From Bog-473 sp963744225 (GTDB lineage Bacteria; Actinomycetota; Acidimicrobiia; Acidimicrobiales; RAAP-2), in the NCBI GenBank assembly GCA_963744225.1, contig CAVUSV010000004.1:1860001-1924000 (forward strand): a stretch of 64,000 bases of DNA, given 5' to 3'. This document shows positions 26,111 to 35,619 of the stretch, piece after piece (position 1 is the stretch's first letter; each line of letters begins with the position of its first letter). Below the pieces are notes generated by a model, which was not told where the DNA came from, did not search any database, and saw nothing but the letters and a program-made list of their open reading frames with translations. Position numbers and translations under genes: made by a program.

Positions 26111-27501
26111 TTGATGGGTATGGAGGACTGCCCGTCGAGCATGTCTGCCATGACGGCACGGATGAAGTCGTCCGCCTCCTCGGTCATGCCCCCGGCCACC
26201 CCGCCATAGATGGCCCCCGACCGGGGCGCCTCGTGCGCGTGCTCCTTGGCGTACGCCACGGCGTCCGCCAGGTCCGCGGCGAACTCGGGGACCACCTGCG
26301 GCTGGGTCTGTGGCCGTGTCACCGCCATGTGCAGCGCATTGGGATACTGCTGCCCGTTGAAGCGCCACCCCTTGGTCCGCATGAAATCGTTCACGTGGTA
26401 GATATCGAATTCGTCGGAGGTGAAGGAGAAGAGGAAGGTCGGCCGGCCGACGAGTCGCAGCTCGGGGTGCGCCGTCACCGCCTCCTGCATGGCGAAGGAC
26501 GTCTCGAAGATCTGCCGCGCGTAGCCGAGATAGCCGGCATGGCCGAGTTGGACCATGGAGGCCCAGGTGGCAGCGATGATTCCTCCGGACCGGGAACCCT
26601 CCATGCCCGGCGAGGTGTACTTCCCACCGCTCCAGTCGGTCAGATAGAAGTACTGCGCGTTGCGCAGTGCCTTGGAGCGGAAGCTCAGGACGGACGACCC
26701 CTTGAAGGCGTACCCGTACTTGTGGGTGTCGGCCGAGATGGAGGTGACGCCCGGGACGGAGTAGTCGAACGCAGGGATGTCGTAGCCCAGCTCCCGGCCG
26801 AAGGGCAGGATGAACCCGCCGAGGCAGCCGTCGACGTGGAGGCCGATACCCCGCTCGAGCGCGAGATCGGACAGATGGGCGATCGGGTCGACCGTGCCAT
26901 AGCCGTAGTTGCAGGCCGACCCGATGAGCGCCACGGTCTGCTCGTCGACGTGGTCGCGCACCCAGTCCAGGTCGACCTGGGTCGTGACCGGGTCGACGGG
27001 TGCCTTCCGCAGCTCCACCCCGAAGAGGTGGCACGCCTTGTCGAAGGCGGGGTGGGCCGTCTCGGGCTTGATCACATTGGGCCGCGTGACGCCGCGTTCC
27101 TGCGCGGCGTGCTCGCGGTAGGCCAGGATCGCGTGCATGATGCTCCCGGTCCCTCCCGTGGTCACCAGGCCGCAGGGGTCGTCTCCCGCCGCCACCGCCG
27201 CGTCACCCGCGTGCAGCCCGAGCGTCATGGCGATGATCTCCGCCTCGAACTTCGTCGCGCTTGGACACATGTCGCGCTGGAGGACGTTGACGTGGGCGAA
27301 CAGGCCGAAGGCTTCGTTCATGAAGTGGTAGTGGTCGTGGTCCCCGCAGTACATCGTGCCCGAGCACTTGCCCGTCTCCCAGAACGTGTCCTCCTCGGTG
27401 GCCATGGTGCGCAGCTCCGCAAGGACATCCTTCCGGCTCATGCCCTGCTCGGGCAGTGACCGGTTGATGGCGAAGCGGTCGGCGTAGGGGTAGTCGCTCA
27501 T
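26107..27501 (-). CDS. PLP-dependent lyase/decarboxylase, sphingosine-1-phosphate lyase-like
   Basis: A 464-residue group II (glutamate-decarboxylase-fold) PLP enzyme. The PLP lysine is K261 in SADTHKYGYAFKGSSVLSF, a form typical of sphingosine-1-phosphate lyases, and the cofactor aspartate is D224 in LHVDGCLGG. The phosphate-binding glycine stretch is VTTGGTGSIMHA near 113-123, and HFMNEAFGLFAHVN precedes it. It has no membrane anchor, unlike the eukaryotic lyase. The ATG at 27501 is a strong start. It is cotranscribed with a mycothiol-dependent-type isomerase gene downstream. An amino-acid decarboxylase with another substrate remains possible. Confidence 0.85.
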   Translation of the reverse strand: MSDYPYADRFAINRSLPEQGMSRKDVLAELRTMATEEDTFWETGKCSGTMYCGDHDHYHFMNEAFGLFAHVNVLQRDMCPSATKFEAEIIAMTLGLHAGDAAVAAGDDPCGLVTTGGTGSIMHAILAYREHAAQERGVTRPNVIKPETAHPAFDKACHLFGVELRKAPVDPVTTQVDLDWVRDHVDEQTVALIGSACNYGYGTVDPIAHLSDLALERGIGLHVDGCLGGFILPFGRELGYDIPAFDYSVPGVTSISADTHKYGYAFKGSSVLSFRSKALRNAQYFYLTDWSGGKYTSPGMEGSRSGGIIAATWASMVQLGHAGYLGYARQIFETSFAMQEAVTAHPELRLVGRPTFLFSFTSDEFDIYHVNDFMRTKGWRFNGQQYPNALHMAVTRPQTQPQVVPEFAADLADAVAYAKEHAHEAPRSGAIYGGVAGGMTEEADDFIRAVMADMLDGQSSIPIK

Positions 27502-27621
27502 CGTCTGCAGCCTCCTTCAGGCGGGGTGGCACGGGCAGCCGCCGCCGTGGCGCCTCGACCGTCGGACACGAGACTATTCAATTGAGTCGATCCGGCGGAC
27601 ACGCTGGGCGATGATGGCGCC

Positions 27622-29290
27622 GTGCGACGGCCGCCCGTGTTGACCTCGCTGCGGGGCTACCGGCGCGACTGGGCCAGCGCCGACCTGGTCGCGGGCATCA
27701 CCCTTCTCGTCATCGCAGTGCCCGAGCAGCTCGCGACGTCCCGGCTCGCGGGCATGCCTCCCGTCACCGGCTTCTACGCCTTCATCGCCGGAACCCTCCT
27801 CTTCGCACTCTTGGGTTCGAACCCGCAGATGTCCGTGGGGGCGGACTCGACGATTGCGCCCCTCTTCGCGGCCGGCGTGTCGGCGCTCGCGCTCACGGGA
27901 TCGACCCGCTACGTCGAGCTGGTCGCCATCTTGGCCGTGATGGTCGGCCTCATGGTGATGCTCGTCAGCATCCTGCGCCTCGGGTGGATCGCCGAGTTTC
28001 TCTCGACACCCATCGTGACGGGCTTCCTGTCCGGCGTGGCGGTCATCATCATCGCCCACCAGCTGCCCGATCTCCTCGGCCTGCCACCGACCGGCGGCTC
28101 CAACCAGCACCGTTTCGCCTACGTGCTCACGCACCTCAACGCGATCAACGGGTGGTCGCTCGCCCTCGGGCTCGGCGTCATTGCTGTCATGGCCTTGAGC
28201 GCCCGCGTCGACCGGCGCGTGCCCGGTGCGCTGATCGGCATGGTGGGCTCGACCGCGCTCGTGGCCGCGCTGGGCCTGCAGGCCCACGGCGTCGCCGTCC
28301 TTGGCCCGGTCAAGACGGGCGCACCCCACCTCGGCCTCGAGGGGCTGTCGTTGTCGACCTTGGGGACGCTGGCGCCGCTGGCCGCCGTCGTGGCCCTCGT
28401 CGTCGTGACGCAGACCGCCGCGACCACGCTGCGCTTTCGCTGACCAAGGTGGCTACGACGTCGACGCCGGACGCGACTTCTTCGGCGTCGGTGCCGGCAG
28501 CGTGGTGGCGGGGCTCGTGGGGTCCTTCCCGGTGGACGCCAGCCCGCCCCGCACCGGGGCGGTCGTCACCGCCGGGGGCCGCACCCAGGCGGGCCCGCTG
28601 GGAGCGGCCGTGGCCATGCTCGTCTTCCTCCCGTTCGCCGGCCTGCTGAAGGACGTGCCGCTGGCCACACTGGCCGCCATCTTGATCTTCGTCGCCTTCC
28701 GGCTCTTCAATCGACGCGACTTGGTCGCCATCGCACGCTTCGACCGCTTCGAGTTCGCCCTGACGGCAGTCACGCTGCTGGCGGTGGTGTTCGTCGGGGT
28801 GGAGCAGGGAATCGCCGTCGCCGTCGGGCTCGCCATGCTCGACCGCATCCGCCGCGACGCCCGGCCGCAGCTGCACGTGCTCGGGCGCCTCCCGGGCAGC
28901 ACCAGTTGGACCCCGTTGTCGGCGGATCCGCACGCGACGCCAGAGTCCGGCGTCCTGGCCGTCCTCTTCGCCACGCCGCTCTGGTACGCCAACGTGACCC
29001 ACTTCCGCGAGGAGGTCGTCCGCGTGCTCGCAGCCGCGCCGGGCACGCATGTGCTTGTGCTCGACACCATCGGGATGTCCGACATCGACTTCACCGGATC
29101 ACGTGCGTTGGAACAGCTGCTCCGCGTCTGCGAGCGCGGCCACGTCACCTGCGGCGTGGCCAGGGCCGACGGGCGCCTGCGCGACAACATGCGGCGCAGC
29201 GGCCTGGCCGCGCGCATCGGTGAGGACCACTTCTACCCGACCGTTGATGCTGCGGTCACCGCACTCGCCGGGCCACAACCGAAGCCCTGA
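27622..29290 (+). CDS. SulP-family anion transporter with STAS domain, one frame break
   Basis: A membrane transporter of about 556 residues for sulfate, bicarbonate or another anion. The N-terminal part starts LRGYRRDWASADLVAGITLL and has the SulP features VIAVPEQLATSRLAGMPPVT and AGTLLFALLGSNPQMSVGAD, with about ten helices in all. The C-terminal STAS domain includes DTIGMSDIDFTGSRALEQLL. The frame breaks near 28432-28436: the first part ends TTLRFR followed by a stop, while the next frame continues FADQGGYDVDAGRDFFGVGA, as expected after a missing single base. The GTG at 27622 is used. It is divergent from the PLP-lyase operon. Confidence 0.88.
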
Positions 29291-29301
29291 GCGCGCCGCG
29301 A

Positions 29302-30156
29302 TCATCCCGGCTCGGCGGAGACGTCCGAAAGGCGACGCACGTGGCCCACCTCCAATTCGGCTCGCACGGGCCGGTGGTCCGAGCCCGCATGGGGGAGCAC
29401 CTGGCCGACGACGGGGTGCAGCGCGCCGCGCAGGAGGATGTGGTCGATCTGGCTGTGGGGCCGCCAGGTCGGCCAGGTGGGGCCTTTCACCGCCCGACGC
29501 CAGCCCGGCATGAAGAGGCGGACGAGCGGACCCCAGGAATTCATGTCGCCGGCCAGCACCGCGTCGGGGCGGGCGTCCGTTCGCAGCTGGCGGCGCAGCT
29601 CGGCCCAGTTCTTGTGCGACCCGAAGAGGAGATGGGACATGTGGGTGCCCGCCACCGAGATCGGCCTCCCGTCGACGGTCAGGTCGACCACCAGCGCGGC
29701 CCGCAACACGCGGTCCGCCCGCAGGACGCCCATATGCAGGAGTCGCCACGCCTCAATCGGCAGCTCGGGGCGGACGAGGATGGCGATCCCCATCGTCCCG
29801 GGCTCCGCCTCCTGCCAGCGCGCCATCGCGTGCACGCTCTCGGGCAAGGGGCGCACGCCGTCCATGTAGAGCGCCCTGTTGCGATCGGCCCACACCGGAC
29901 GCGCCAGCCACGAGGCGGGGGCGTCGGGCTGGGGCCGGATGCGGCGCCCGTGCCCGATCGGGTGCGCCACGATCTGATAGCCGAGCGCGCGGGCTGCTTC
30001 GCCGGACTGCCCCCCGGCGTCGCCGCCCTCGCTCGTCCAGGCCTCCTCGAGCACGACCACGTCGGCATCGAGCGCGGCGATCGCGCCGACATAGTCGTAG
30101 GGCCTGCCCCACCCGTCCATCCCGCAATGCATGTTGTAGTTGGCGACGCTGAGCAC
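29302..30156 (-). CDS. endonuclease/exonuclease/phosphatase-family protein
   Basis: A 284-residue metal-dependent hydrolase of the EEP fold, which includes phosphodiesterases, sphingomyelinases and AP endonucleases. The metal and active-site motifs in order are VANYNMHCG, VVVLEEAW (the catalytic glutamate), THMSHLLFGSH, VLAGDMNSWGPL, IDHILLRG and HAGSDHRPVRAEL. There is no signal peptide from the GTG start at 30156, so it seems cytosolic. The start is divergent from dapC with about 46 bases between them. The natural substrate is unknown. Confidence 0.85.
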   Translation of the reverse strand: MLSVANYNMHCGMDGWGRPYDYVGAIAALDADVVVLEEAWTSEGGDAGGQSGEAARALGYQIVAHPIGHGRRIRPQPDAPASWLARPVWADRNRALYMDGVRPLPESVHAMARWQEAEPGTMGIAILVRPELPIEAWRLLHMGVLRADRVLRAALVVDLTVDGRPISVAGTHMSHLLFGSHKNWAELRRQLRTDARPDAVLAGDMNSWGPLVRLFMPGWRRAVKGPTWPTWRPHSQIDHILLRGALHPVVGQVLPHAGSDHRPVRAELEVGHVRRLSDVSAEPG

Positions 30157-30202
30157 GGTGCGCCCAGACGATAGGCGCGCCCCCGTTGGTACGATCGTCG
30201 CG

Positions 30203-31369
30203 GTGCCAGCGGACGCGTATCTGGCTCGGCGCCTCCGCCCGTTCACCACCACCATCTTCGCCACCATGTCCGAGCTGGCGTTCGCCACCGGCTCGGTCAA
30301 CCTCGGCCAGGGTTTTCCCGACACGGACGGACCCGACGAGATGCGCGAGGTTGCAGTGGCCGCCATCCGGGAGGGGCGCAATCAGTACCCACCGGGGAAC
30401 GGGATCCCCGAGCTGCGGCACGCCATCGCCGCGCACCAACGCGCCTGGTACGCCATGGACCTGAATCCCGAGACCGAGGTGCTGGTCACCGTCGGCGCCA
30501 CCGAGGCCATCGCCGCCACCTTGCTCGCCCTGTGTGAGCCCGGCGACGAGGTGGTCATGTTCGAGCCGACCTACGACTCGTACGCCGCCTGCTGCGCCCT
30601 GGCCGGCGCGGTGCCGCGTCTCGTGCGTCTGCACCCGCCCGACTGGTCCTTCGATCCCGAGGAGCTCGCCGCCGCGGCCGCCTCCCCGCGGGCGAAGCTC
30701 GTGTTGCTCAACTCGCCGCACAACCCCACCGGCAAGGTGTTCTCGGCCGACGAATTGGCGCAGGTCGCCGCCCTGTGCCGGGCCCACGACCTCCTGGCGG
30801 TGACCGACGAGGTCTACGAACATCTGATCTTTGAGGGGTCGCACGTCCCGTTGGCGACGCTGCCGGGGATGCGCGATCGCACGCTCACGATCTCTTCGGG
30901 CGGAAAGACCTTCTCCTTCACCGGGTGGAAGGTGGGGTGGGTGAGCGCCGCCGCGCCCTTGGTCGCCGCGGTGCGGGCGGCCAAGCAATTCCTCACCTAC
31001 ACCAGCCCGGCGCCCTTCCAGCTGGCCGTGGCTCACGGGCTCGGTCTGGCGCCCGAGACGCTGCACGGGTTCGCGGCCAACTTGGCGGCCAAGCGCGACC
31101 TGCTGTGCGACGGGTTGGACGCCCTGGGCTACGCGGTGTACCGGCCTGCTGCCACCTATTTCGCCACCACCGACATCGGCTCGGTGGCACCTGGGGTGAG
31201 CGCCGTCGACTTCTGTCTCGCCCTGCCCCGGCGTTGCGGGGTCGTCGCCATCCCGAGCTCGGTCTTCTACGACCCGTCGGACCCCGGGGCCGGCCGGACG
31301 CTCGTACGTTGGGCCTTCTGCAAGCGCGACCGCGTCTTGCGTGACGCGTTGACCCGCTTAGCATCGTGA
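30203..31369 (+). CDS. dapC: class I aminotransferase, DapC-like (N-succinyldiaminopimelate aminotransferase)
   Basis: A 388-residue fold type I aminotransferase close to mycobacterial DapC: NLGQGFPDTDGPDEM, NQYPPGNGIPELRHAIA, LVTVGATEAIAATLLAL and LLNSPHNPTGKVFS. The PLP lysine is in SSGGKTFSFTGWKVGW, and the DEVYEHLIFE stretch carries the cofactor aspartate and tyrosine. DapC acts in the succinylase branch of lysine and meso-diaminopimelate synthesis; a KAT-like or methionine aminotransferase role is the alternative. The GTG at 30203 gives the family N terminus. The next gene starts five bases after the stop, opening a six-gene operon. Confidence 0.85.
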   Translation: MPADAYLARRLRPFTTTIFATMSELAFATGSVNLGQGFPDTDGPDEMREVAVAAIREGRNQYPPGNGIPELRHAIAAHQRAWYAMDLNPETEVLVTVGATEAIAATLLALCEPGDEVVMFEPTYDSYAACCALAGAVPRLVRLHPPDWSFDPEELAAAAASPRAKLVLLNSPHNPTGKVFSADELAQVAALCRAHDLLAVTDEVYEHLIFEGSHVPLATLPGMRDRTLTISSGGKTFSFTGWKVGWVSAAAPLVAAVRAAKQFLTYTSPAPFQLAVAHGLGLAPETLHGFAANLAAKRDLLCDGLDALGYAVYRPAATYFATTDIGSVAPGVSAVDFCLALPRRCGVVAIPSSVFYDPSDPGAGRTLVRWAFCKRDRVLRDALTRLAS

Positions 31370-31373
31370 TGAG

Positions 31374-32174
31374 ATGACCATCCCGATCACCTGGGTCGAC
31401 GCGTTCAGCGAGGTCGCCTTCGCGGGCAACCCGGCGGCGGTCTGCGTCCTGAGCGCGCCGCTTGCGGACGAGCGCATGCAGTCCATCGCCTTCGAGCTCG
31501 GCGTTTCCGAGACGGCCTACCTCACCCCCACGGACGACCCGACGACCTTCGGCCTGCGCTGGTTCTCGCCCGCCACCGAGATTGACCTGTGCGGCCACGC
31601 CACCTTGGCGTCGGCGCATGTCCTGCGCTCCGCCGGCACGGTCGACGGCCGTGCGACGCTGACCTTCCACACCCGGAGCGGCCCGCTGCGCGCCGCCTTC
31701 GACGGTGACCGGATCGAGCTCGACTTCCCCGCCGACCCAATGAGGCCCGCACCGGTCCCGGATGCGCTGCAGGGGCAATGGCCGCCCGGCGCCGTCGTCG
31801 CCAGCGGGGACACCGGCTTCTTCACCTTCGTCGTCCTCTCCTCGGCCGAGGCCGTCGGTGCGTACGTGCCCGACCTGGCCGCCATCGCGGCCACGGGGGC
31901 CAGGGCGCTGCTGCTGACCGCAGCGGCCGCGCCGGGTTCGGGGGCCGACTACGTGCTGCGCGTCTTCGGGCCGAACGTGGGGATCGACGAGGATCCCGCC
32001 ACCGGCTCGGCCCAGTGCACGGCCGGCCCGTACTGGGCCACCGAGCTGGGGCTTCCCACCCTCGTCGCCCGGCAGCTCTCCCGGCGCGGCGCCCTGCTCT
32101 ACGTCGCTCCCGATGGTGAGCGCGTGCGCATCGCCGGGCACGCGACAACGGTGCTCACCGGCCACCTGTGCTAG
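31374..32174 (+). CDS. PhzF-family isomerase
   Basis: A 266-residue protein of the PhzF/diaminopimelate-epimerase-like fold. Family marks are WVDAFSEVAFAGNPAAVCVL at the N terminus, E46 in LGVSETAYL matching the catalytic glutamate, LRWFSPATEIDLCGHATLAS, and GIDEDPATGSAQC at the second substrate loop. In phenazine makers PhzF isomerises dihydro-hydroxyanthranilate, but no other phenazine genes are here, so this is a general housekeeping relative of unknown substrate. The ATG at 31374 follows the dapC stop by five bases. Confidence 0.9.
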   Translation: MTIPITWVDAFSEVAFAGNPAAVCVLSAPLADERMQSIAFELGVSETAYLTPTDDPTTFGLRWFSPATEIDLCGHATLASAHVLRSAGTVDGRATLTFHTRSGPLRAAFDGDRIELDFPADPMRPAPVPDALQGQWPPGAVVASGDTGFFTFVVLSSAEAVGAYVPDLAAIAATGARALLLTAAAAPGSGADYVLRVFGPNVGIDEDPATGSAQCTAGPYWATELGLPTLVARQLSRRGALLYVAPDGERVRIAGHATTVLTGHLC

Positions 32175-32740
32175 GGATGCGCGTCATGGGGAGTCCGGCG
32201 ATGGGGGCCTCCACGGAGGGCCTGCGGGCCCTCGTCGAGGGCCACGAACCCGCCACACGCCGTGAGGCGGCAGCCCGTGACCTCTTCCTGTCCGAGCTCG
32301 GCCGCCTGACCGAGCCCTGCGACGAGCACGCAGATGCCACCCACGTCACGGCGTCGGGCATCGTCGTCGGCCGGCGCGGCACGGTCCTGCACCTCCACAA
32401 GCGTCTCGGCATCTGGATGCAGCCCGGCGGCCACATCGATGCGGGGGAGACCCCCGATATGGCGGCGCAGCGCGAGGCGACCGAGGAGCTTGGCCTCCAC
32501 GTCGAGCACCCCGCCGGTGGCCCCCGCCTGATCCACCTCGACGTCCACGTGGCGGCACTCGGCCACACGCATCTCGACCTGCGCTACCTGTTGCTCGGGG
32601 CGGACGGCGACCCCCATCCGCCGCCCGACGAGAGCCCGGACGCCCGCTGGTACGACTGGGACGAGGCGATCCTGGTGGCCGACCCCGGCCTTCTCGAGGC
32701 GCTCCCCCTGGCCAAGGCCGCGTTCGAGGCGCTGCCGTGA
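32168..32740 (+). CDS. NUDIX hydrolase
   Basis: A 190-residue NUDIX protein that probably hydrolyses a nucleoside diphosphate linked to another group. The NUDIX box GGHIDAGETPDMAAQREATE followed by ELGL contains the REXXEE metal site. The N-terminal 50 residues are helical and precede HVTASGIVVGRRGTVLHLHK. The start is uncertain: the GTG at 32168 overlaps the PhzF stop, while in-frame ATGs at 32177, 32186 and 32201 are also possible. The end overlaps the next gene by four bases (GTGA). It may remove damaged nucleotides or sugars, but nothing more specific can be read. Confidence 0.88.
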   Translation: MLGMRVMGSPAMGASTEGLRALVEGHEPATRREAAARDLFLSELGRLTEPCDEHADATHVTASGIVVGRRGTVLHLHKRLGIWMQPGGHIDAGETPDMAAQREATEELGLHVEHPAGGPRLIHLDVHVAALGHTHLDLRYLLLGADGDPHPPPDESPDARWYDWDEAILVADPGLLEALPLAKAAFEALP

Positions 32741-33455
32741 CCGACACGCTGACGCACCTGCTCGCCGTGCAGGACCTCGACACGTCCATCACCCAGTTGC
32801 AGCACCGGCGCGACGCGCTCGCCGAGGCCTCCGGGCTGGCGGGGGTGGAGGCAGAGCTGGCCGAGCTGGAGGCCCGGCGCGTGGACGCCGCCGCGCGCCG
32901 GGCGGAGCTGACGGCCACGCAGCGTTCCCTCGAGGAGCAGATCGCCGGCATCTCCGAGCGCCGCAGCCTCATTGAGCAGCGGATGTACGCCGCCACCAGC
33001 TCGTCGGGGCGCGATCTGCAGGCCATGAACGACGAGGTACGACACCTCACCGAGCGGCGGGCCGAGCTCGAGGAGCTGGAGCTGGTGGCGATGCTCGACC
33101 AGGACCCGGTCGACGCGGAGCTGTCCGCCCTGCGCGAGCGCGCGCGCCGCTGGAGGCGCAAGCCGAGGAGCTGCGGGCCCAGGTGGCCAGCGACGAACTC
33201 GAGATCGATGCGGCGCTCGCCGCCGCCATCGGGTCGCGGGCGGCGGAGGCGGCACTCCTCCCGGCCGCGCTGTCCGATCGCTACGAGAAGCTGCGGACGC
33301 GCCTCAAGGGCGTCGGCGCGGCGCGGCTCGTGGGCAATCACTGCGACGGCTGCCATCTCGAGCTTTCCTCGGTCGAGGTCGAGAAGATCCGCGCGCTGCC
33401 GCCCGGCGAAGTCGCAACGTGCGAGCAGTGTGGCCGGATCCTCGTGCCCGGCTGA
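32737..33455 (+). CDS. coiled-coil zinc-ribbon protein (CdsZ/DUF164-like), one frame break
   Basis: A protein of about 239 residues with a long N-terminal coiled coil, dense in Glu, Ala and Arg (AELEARRVDAAARRAELTAT), and a C-terminal zinc ribbon with two CXXC knuckles (CDGC and CEQC) around HLELSSVEVEKIRALPPGE. This is the layout of the conserved actinobacterial zinc-ribbon protein encoded beside an RNase H/phosphatase gene in mycobacteria (Rv2229c-like). The reading frame changes near 33140-33150, in a CGCGCGCGC stretch: the upstream frame reads LRERAR and the downstream frame continues LEAQAEELRAQVASDELEID. A one-base error in the GC repeat is likely. Confidence 0.83.
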
Positions 33456-33470
33456 CCGGGTGCCCCGGCC

Positions 33471-34097
33471 ATGCTGATCCTGGTGCGCCACGGCGAATCG
33501 GTGGCCAATGCGCAGGGCCTGCTGCTCGGGCGGACCGACGTCGAGCTCACCGACGCAGGCCGGGCGCAGGCCGTGGCGGCGCGTTCGTTGGTGCGCAGCC
33601 CGGTCGTCGAGGTGCGCACGAGCCCGCTCAGCCGGGCCCGTGACACGGCCGGGCTCTTGGCGCTCGGTCCGCCCGTGGCGGTCGACGACCGGTGGATCGA
33701 GGTCGACTACGGGGAGTTCGAGTGCCAGCCCCTGGGAGGCATCCCCGCCGAGGTGTGGCAACGGTGGCAGAGCGACCGCGACTTCCGTCCCGAGGGTGGG
33801 GAGACCTTGGCCGAGGTCGACCGGCGCATCGCGGCCGTCTGCGAGGAACTGTTCGCTCTCGAAGGGGTGGGAGCCCGCCGGGCTGACGGCGATGTGGTCG
33901 TCGTCAGCCATGTGACGCCGATCAAGGCGGCCGTCGCCTGGGCCCTCGGGACCTCGGACCTCTATTGGCGCCTGCACCTGCGCACGGCGTCGGTGACGCG
34001 TATCGGGTGGAACCGTGACGCACCGATCCTGCATGGCTTCAACGAGGTGGCGTTGGCGCCGCTCCACGGCATCACGGCACAATCACCTGGTGCCTGA
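33471..34097 (+). CDS. histidine phosphatase (phosphoglycerate-mutase-like)
   Basis: A 208-residue phosphatase. The phosphoacceptor histidine is in LILVRHGESVANAQG and the second catalytic histidine in VVVVSHVTPIKAAV. R in TSPLSRARDTA and the E in IEVDYGEFE complete the pocket. In mycobacteria the homologous domain is fused to RNase HI next to the zinc-ribbon gene; here it stands alone and RNase HI is encoded at 960-1424. Alpha-ribazole phosphatase (CobC) activity is possible but no cobalamin genes are nearby. The ATG at 33471 is 15 bases after the zinc-ribbon stop. Confidence 0.9.
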   Translation: MLILVRHGESVANAQGLLLGRTDVELTDAGRAQAVAARSLVRSPVVEVRTSPLSRARDTAGLLALGPPVAVDDRWIEVDYGEFECQPLGGIPAEVWQRWQSDRDFRPEGGETLAEVDRRIAAVCEELFALEGVGARRADGDVVVVSHVTPIKAAVAWALGTSDLYWRLHLRTASVTRIGWNRDAPILHGFNEVALAPLHGITAQSPGA

Positions 34098-34749
34098 TCC
34101 CTCACCCTCGCTCGCCGCGCTCCGCCCACTACCGGGGTCGGGCGAGGATCCCGTCCACCGGCGGACCATCACCATGGAGGTGTTCCAGCGAGGCGACTCC
34201 TTCGTGGTGATCGGCACCCTCCACGACGAGCGACCCTGGGCCACAGCCACCGACGGCCCGCGCCACCTGCATCTGATGGAGCTCGGGCTGGTGGTCCGAC
34301 GGGCCGACCTGATCATCGTCGACGCGGCGGCCGACATGCAGACGTTCCCGCATGCGGAGTGCACCGAAATTGAGGCGGATTTCCGCGAACTGGTCGGGCT
34401 CTCGGTCGCCCGGGGCTACACCCGTGCCGTCCAGGAGCGTTTCGGTCGAGAGCGCGGCTGCAGCCACCTCGAATTCCTGGCCCGGGCCATGGGCCCCGTC
34501 GTGGTGCAGGGCGTCACCTCGGCGTCAGCCTGGCGGGTGGAGTTGGGAGACGGCGAGCGCCCGGAGCGCGAGGGCGGGTTGGCGTTCTTGACCAACACGT
34601 GCCACGTCTGGGCCGAGGAGGGCCCGGGCCAGCAGAAGATCGCGGCGGGCTGGCGACCGGGCAAGCTCGAGTACCCCGCGCCCTCGGCGGTCGAGATCCG
34701 GCGCCGGACGGCCGCGGCGGAGCCCGCCGACGGAAGTGCCGCCGGCTGA
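34090..34749 (+). CDS. DUF2889-family protein
   Basis: A 219-residue protein resembling the DUF2889 family of unknown function. It has a basic start (RRTITMEVFQRGDSFVVIGT), a conserved middle (HLMELGLVVRRADLIIVDAA then ADMQTFPHAECTEIEADFRE) and RFGRERGCSHLEFLARAMGP near the C terminus. Conserved cysteine and histidine residues (HAECTEI, GCSHL, TNTCHVW) hint at a metal or thiol site. The GTG start at 34090 lies inside the phosphatase stop region, an overlap of 8 bases. It is the last gene of the dapC operon and abuts the convergent TetR gene with no intergenic space. Confidence 0.75.
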   Translation: MPDPSPSLAALRPLPGSGEDPVHRRTITMEVFQRGDSFVVIGTLHDERPWATATDGPRHLHLMELGLVVRRADLIIVDAAADMQTFPHAECTEIEADFRELVGLSVARGYTRAVQERFGRERGCSHLEFLARAMGPVVVQGVTSASAWRVELGDGERPEREGGLAFLTNTCHVWAEEGPGQQKIAAGWRPGKLEYPAPSAVEIRRRTAAAEPADGSAAG

Positions 34750-35511
34750 CTACGAGGCCGACGGCGGGGCCGGGGTCATGGATGCCGCAGGCGCCACGTC
34801 ACCGGCGGCCCACATCGCGGCGAGCGACGTCAGCATGTGGGCCATGACCCGCTTGGCGGCGCGCACCGGGTTGCCCGAGGTTGTGCGCAGCCGTTCCCAG
34901 GTCTCCCACGAGGACGCCGTGTCCAGCGCGCCGAGATACTCGGACTGAAGGTCGGCCGAGACCGCCAGTTCGGGGGCGAAGGTCGCTTTGAGGTTCTCGA
35001 GGAGCAGGCCGTCGGCGGCGCGCAGGCCCCGGGACACGCCGAGCGACGACGGCACGCGGCGAACCAAGGCGCGGCGCACCGGCGAGATCTCCTCGAACAG
35101 TGCCGCGCGGTGGGACACGGTCCGCTCGATCCTCGTGGCCAGCGAGAGCCTAGGAGAGAGGCGGGGCAGGTCGGACCACTGGCGACGCAGTTGGAGGACG
35201 GCGACGAAGTGGTACAGGTCGTCCATGTCGGTGAAGTGGTGGAAGACGAGACGGAGGGACACGCCCGCCTGCGACGCCACCACTTTGGCGGTCGGGTCGG
35301 GGTCGCCGGCTCGTAAGAGCTCCATCAGTGCCTCGGCCACGTTGAGCCGGGTTCGGTGTCCGCGGGCCCGGCGGCCGTCGGCGACGCGTCCCTCTGGCAC
35401 GGTGTCGACGTCCGTCGGTGCGCCCCGGTGGCCGAAGGGATCGGGCTGGGCGAGGCCGAGGCCGGCGCCCCCTCCGCCCCTTCCGACCGGTGCGGGGGAG
35501 ATTGGTACCAC
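34750..35511 (-). CDS. TetR-family transcriptional regulator
   Basis: A 253-residue regulator with an unusually long, glycine- and proline-rich N-terminal arm (about 50 residues) before the DNA-binding domain. The helix-turn-helix region reads ALMELLRAGDPDPTAKVVAS, then QAGVSLRLVFHHFTDMDDLY, in place of the usual YYHF. The C-terminal ligand domain ends in AAMWAAGDVAPAASM. The GTG at 35511 has AGGAAGG upstream. A pair of 21-bp direct repeats lies about 110 bases upstream and may be its operator. Possible targets are itself or the cydDC side. The ligand is unknown. Confidence 0.85.
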   Translation of the reverse strand: MVPISPAPVGRGGGGAGLGLAQPDPFGHRGAPTDVDTVPEGRVADGRRARGHRTRLNVAEALMELLRAGDPDPTAKVVASQAGVSLRLVFHHFTDMDDLYHFVAVLQLRRQWSDLPRLSPRLSLATRIERTVSHRAALFEEISPVRRALVRRVPSSLGVSRGLRAADGLLLENLKATFAPELAVSADLQSEYLGALDTASSWETWERLRTTSGNPVRAAKRVMAHMLTSLAAMWAAGDVAPAASMTPAPPSAS

Positions 35512-35619
35512 TGGATTCCACCTTCCTGTCTGTGGAGGGAATCCGACGAAGGCGTGATTCTTGCGCCCGGGTCCGAAGTCGCACCGAATTGTTGCCGCCG
35601 GGAGGGCCGGCGTCCATCA

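Noticed and set aside
25163..27034. Minus-strand frame of over 600 codons
   Set aside because: Most of it is the shadow of the PLP lyase; only the part from 26110 downward belongs to the isomerase.
31374..32174. Phenazine pathway suggested by the PhzF gene
   Set aside because: No other phenazine genes are present and PhzF-like proteins are widespread without that role.
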